A DNA stretch of 64,000 nucleotides from PLanc-01 sp034678485 (GTDB taxonomy: Bacteria; Planctomycetota; Phycisphaerae; Sedimentisphaerales; Anaerobacaceae). Each line of letters begins with the position of its first letter. Position 1 is the first letter of the stretch. The DNA lies in contig JAXDBU010000134.1 in NCBI GenBank assembly GCA_034678485.1, positions 1 through 64,000 on the forward strand, in the 5' to 3' direction. Under the pieces are notes generated by a model that saw only the letters and a program-made list of their open reading frames with translations, searched no databases and was not told the origin of the DNA. Position numbers and translations under genes: made by a program. Shown here piece after piece: positions 62,511 to 64,000 of this stretch.

Positions 62511-64000
62511 CTACTCCACAGCGGTCGTGAAGTGGTAATCGCCCGATCCAACCTTGAGAACCAGCCAGCCAGGCGGGCCCGGCTGCACGTCGATCTCGGG
62601 GTGTTGATAGAGCGGCTCATTCGATTCTCGGACCTTGTCGGTGCTGGTGGCAGGTAGAAAGACTCGAGCCTGCGTATTGGGCGGCACCGTAGCATTGAGC
62701 GTCAGGGCGTTCCCACTGCGGGTCCAGTGGCTGACGATTCGGCCGTGGATGGAATCGTAGGAGGCTTTCGCCCACGTCAGATCGCCGACGATTTCGGGTT
62801 TGATGACAGACCGCTTGAAGCCCGGGCCGGCGGGATCGGGCCGAATGCCCGCCAATGCCCGATAGAACCAGGCGTCTACGCTGGCGAGGGCAGGGTGGTT
62901 GTGCGAGGCCGAGCCGGATGTCGCCTTGTCGCCGGCCCATTGCTCCCACACGGTGGTGGCCCCCCGGCTGAGCATGTAGCCCCAACCGGGGTAGTCTGTC
63001 TGTGTCGCGACGGTATAGGCCAGGTCGCTGTCGCCCTGTTCGGCGAGCTGGTAGAACACATAGAGTGTCCCGACGATGCCGGAGCTGATGTGGCTGTTGC
63101 GGCTCTGACGGATGCTTCGGCGGAGCTGTTCTTCCAGCAAGGAACGTGCATCCGGGGCGACAACGCCGAGATACAGCGCCAGCGCCGGACCCGTCTGGCT
63201 ATCCTCGACCTTCAGGCCCGTCGCGGGATCGAGAAATCGCTGGTTGAAGGCCGCCCGAGTCGATTCGGCCAACTCACGGTAGTGTTCGGCATCTTCCACA
63301 TGACCCAGCACAGCGGCCGTGTCGGAGACGATTCGAGCATACCAAGCGTACGCCGCAGTATTCGACAGGGACGGCGGTGTCCGTTTGGGGTAATTGGGGG
63401 TGCCTTCTTCGAGCCAGTCGCCCAGGCCGAAGTTGATGCAGCCGTTCTCGGCGCGGGAGGCGAGGTAACCGACGTATCTCTTCATCGGCTCATAGCCTTC
63501 TTCGAGAATCCGCCGGTCGCCGTAATACTGGTAGAGATTCCATGGTGTGCGAATGATGGCGCCCGACCACCATGGGCCCGACGCCCAGGATGGTGCATCG
63601 CCCGGGGCAGAGCCACTCCAGTCCGTCTCGGGAGCGATCGGAGCGACGTAACCGCTGGACTCCTGTGTGCCCACCATATCGCGGAACCATTTGGCGTAGA
63701 ACGTGGCCATGTCCATATTGAAGATGGCCGCCTCCTGGGCGACGCAGCCGTCCTGCATCCAGCCGAGCTTCTCGCGCTGGGGACAATCGGTGGGGATGCT
63801 GTGCATATTGCCGTGCAGGGTGCGCAGGCAGATATCGTGCTCGCGATTGATCAGGTCGTTGGAACAGGCGAACGTCCCGTCCGGTTCCGCGTCGGTGTGA
63901 ACGAATCGGCCGGTGATGGCGTCGGGATCGGGTTGCCGCTCCAGCCCTTCGATCTGAATGTAGCGAAAGCCGTGATAGGTGAAGCGTGGCTCGAACACGT
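62511..64000 (-). CDS. alpha-L-rhamnosidase, GH78, cut by the window end
   Basis: The visible 496 codons are the C-terminal half of a third large GH78 protein; the N-terminus lies beyond 64000. The part seen opens with EPRFTYHGFRYIQIEGLE, the linker to the barrel also found in the copies at 44934 and 51075. The barrel follows with DCPQREKLGWMQDGCVAQEA, GATTVWEQWAGDKATSG and the closing beta domain. It is closest in pattern to the copy at 51075 (NHPALASVDAWFYRALAGIR against NHPALGSIGAWFYQGLGGIR). Confidence 0.93.
   Translation of the reverse strand, partial: VFEPRFTYHGFRYIQIEGLERQPDPDAITGRFVHTDAEPDGTFACSNDLINREHDICLRTLHGNMHSIPTDCPQREKLGWMQDGCVAQEAAIFNMDMATFYAKWFRDMVGTQESSGYVAPIAPETDWSGSAPGDAPSWASGPWWSGAIIRTPWNLYQYYGDRRILEEGYEPMKRYVGYLASRAENGCINFGLGDWLEEGTPNYPKRTPPSLSNTAAYAWYARIVSDTAAVLGHVEDAEHYRELAESTRAAFNQRFLDPATGLKVEDSQTGPALALYLGVVAPDARSLLEEQLRRSIRQSRNSHISSGIVGTLYVFYQLAEQGDSDLAYTVATQTDYPGWGYMLSRGATTVWEQWAGDKATSGSASHNHPALASVDAWFYRALAGIRPDPAGPGFKRSVIKPEIVGDLTWAKASYDSIHGRIVSHWTRSGNALTLNATVPPNTQARVFLPATSTDKVRESNEPLYQHPEIDVQPGPPGWLVLKVGSGDYHFTTAVE

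Overview
The window looks like a piece of an anaerobic member of the Planctomycetota (Phycisphaerae-like), probably from an environmental genome. The indications are a high GC content, a type II pseudopilin-like protein with the FTLIELLVVIAVLALLMG start typical of planctomycetes, many large secreted proteins, a tight cluster of GH78 and GH127 glycosidases, ferredoxin-dependent and 2-hydroxyacyl-CoA-dehydratase-type enzymes, and several families of short inverted repeats between genes. The taxonomic call is inference; there is no rRNA or marker gene here.

Region 1 (1-12.8 kb) is a selenium island and the most interesting part. It holds a selenocysteine tRNA (selC, 11432-11526, anticodon TCA), a selenide water dikinase (SelD) with three CxC motifs at its N-terminus and an AhpD domain at its C-terminus, and three candidate selenoproteins that ordinary gene calling would truncate at UGA. 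Two are paralogous secreted proteins (2-1237 + and 9903-11330 -). In both, an EYG-UGA is followed in frame by about 30 further residues with the shared pattern CxYSWRxP...PFE. The third (11544-11813) is a small one-TM protein ending in CPT-UGA-PK, a CxxU motif. All three UGA codons are followed, 21-22 nt later, by the UGG/UGU loop of a 7-8 bp hairpin, which fits a bacterial SECIS element; the two paralogous hairpins show a compensatory base change. Between them lie a methyltransferase, three HgdB-like (double-cubane/2-hydroxyacyl-CoA dehydratase) proteins, their HgdC-like ATPase activator and SelD, all on one strand. A DUF3034 outer-membrane-like protein and a NapH-like ferredoxin membrane protein complete the region.

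Region 2 (12.9-19.7 kb) is a defence block: type III Mod, a phospholipase-D-type protein, type III Res, and an HNH-AP2 endonuclease on the other strand. The middle of this block is richer in A+T than its surroundings.

Region 3 (20-36.3 kb) codes for exported proteins: three tandem proteins with C-terminal thioredoxin-fold domains that lack CxxC (two of them built on carboxypeptidase-regulatory-like repeats), a SUMF1-type lipoprotein, an ankyrin lipoprotein, a right-handed beta-helix protein and a 1485-residue CARDB protein.

Region 4 (36.5-44.8 kb) has a STAS protein, a ZIP metal transporter, and a coherent operon-like run of indolepyruvate:ferredoxin oxidoreductase (iorA, iorB), a phenylacetate-CoA ligase-like enzyme and a complete TRAP transporter, pointing to use of aryl acids or aromatic amino acid products.

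Region 5 (44.9-64 kb, all on the minus strand) is a polysaccharide-use cluster for rhamnose- and arabinose-containing glycans: four GH78-type rhamnosidases (the last cut by the window end), a GH127 beta-L-arabinofuranosidase, a LamG/discoidin protein, a pseudopilin-like protein and a GntR/FadR-type regulator with a palindrome next to its start.
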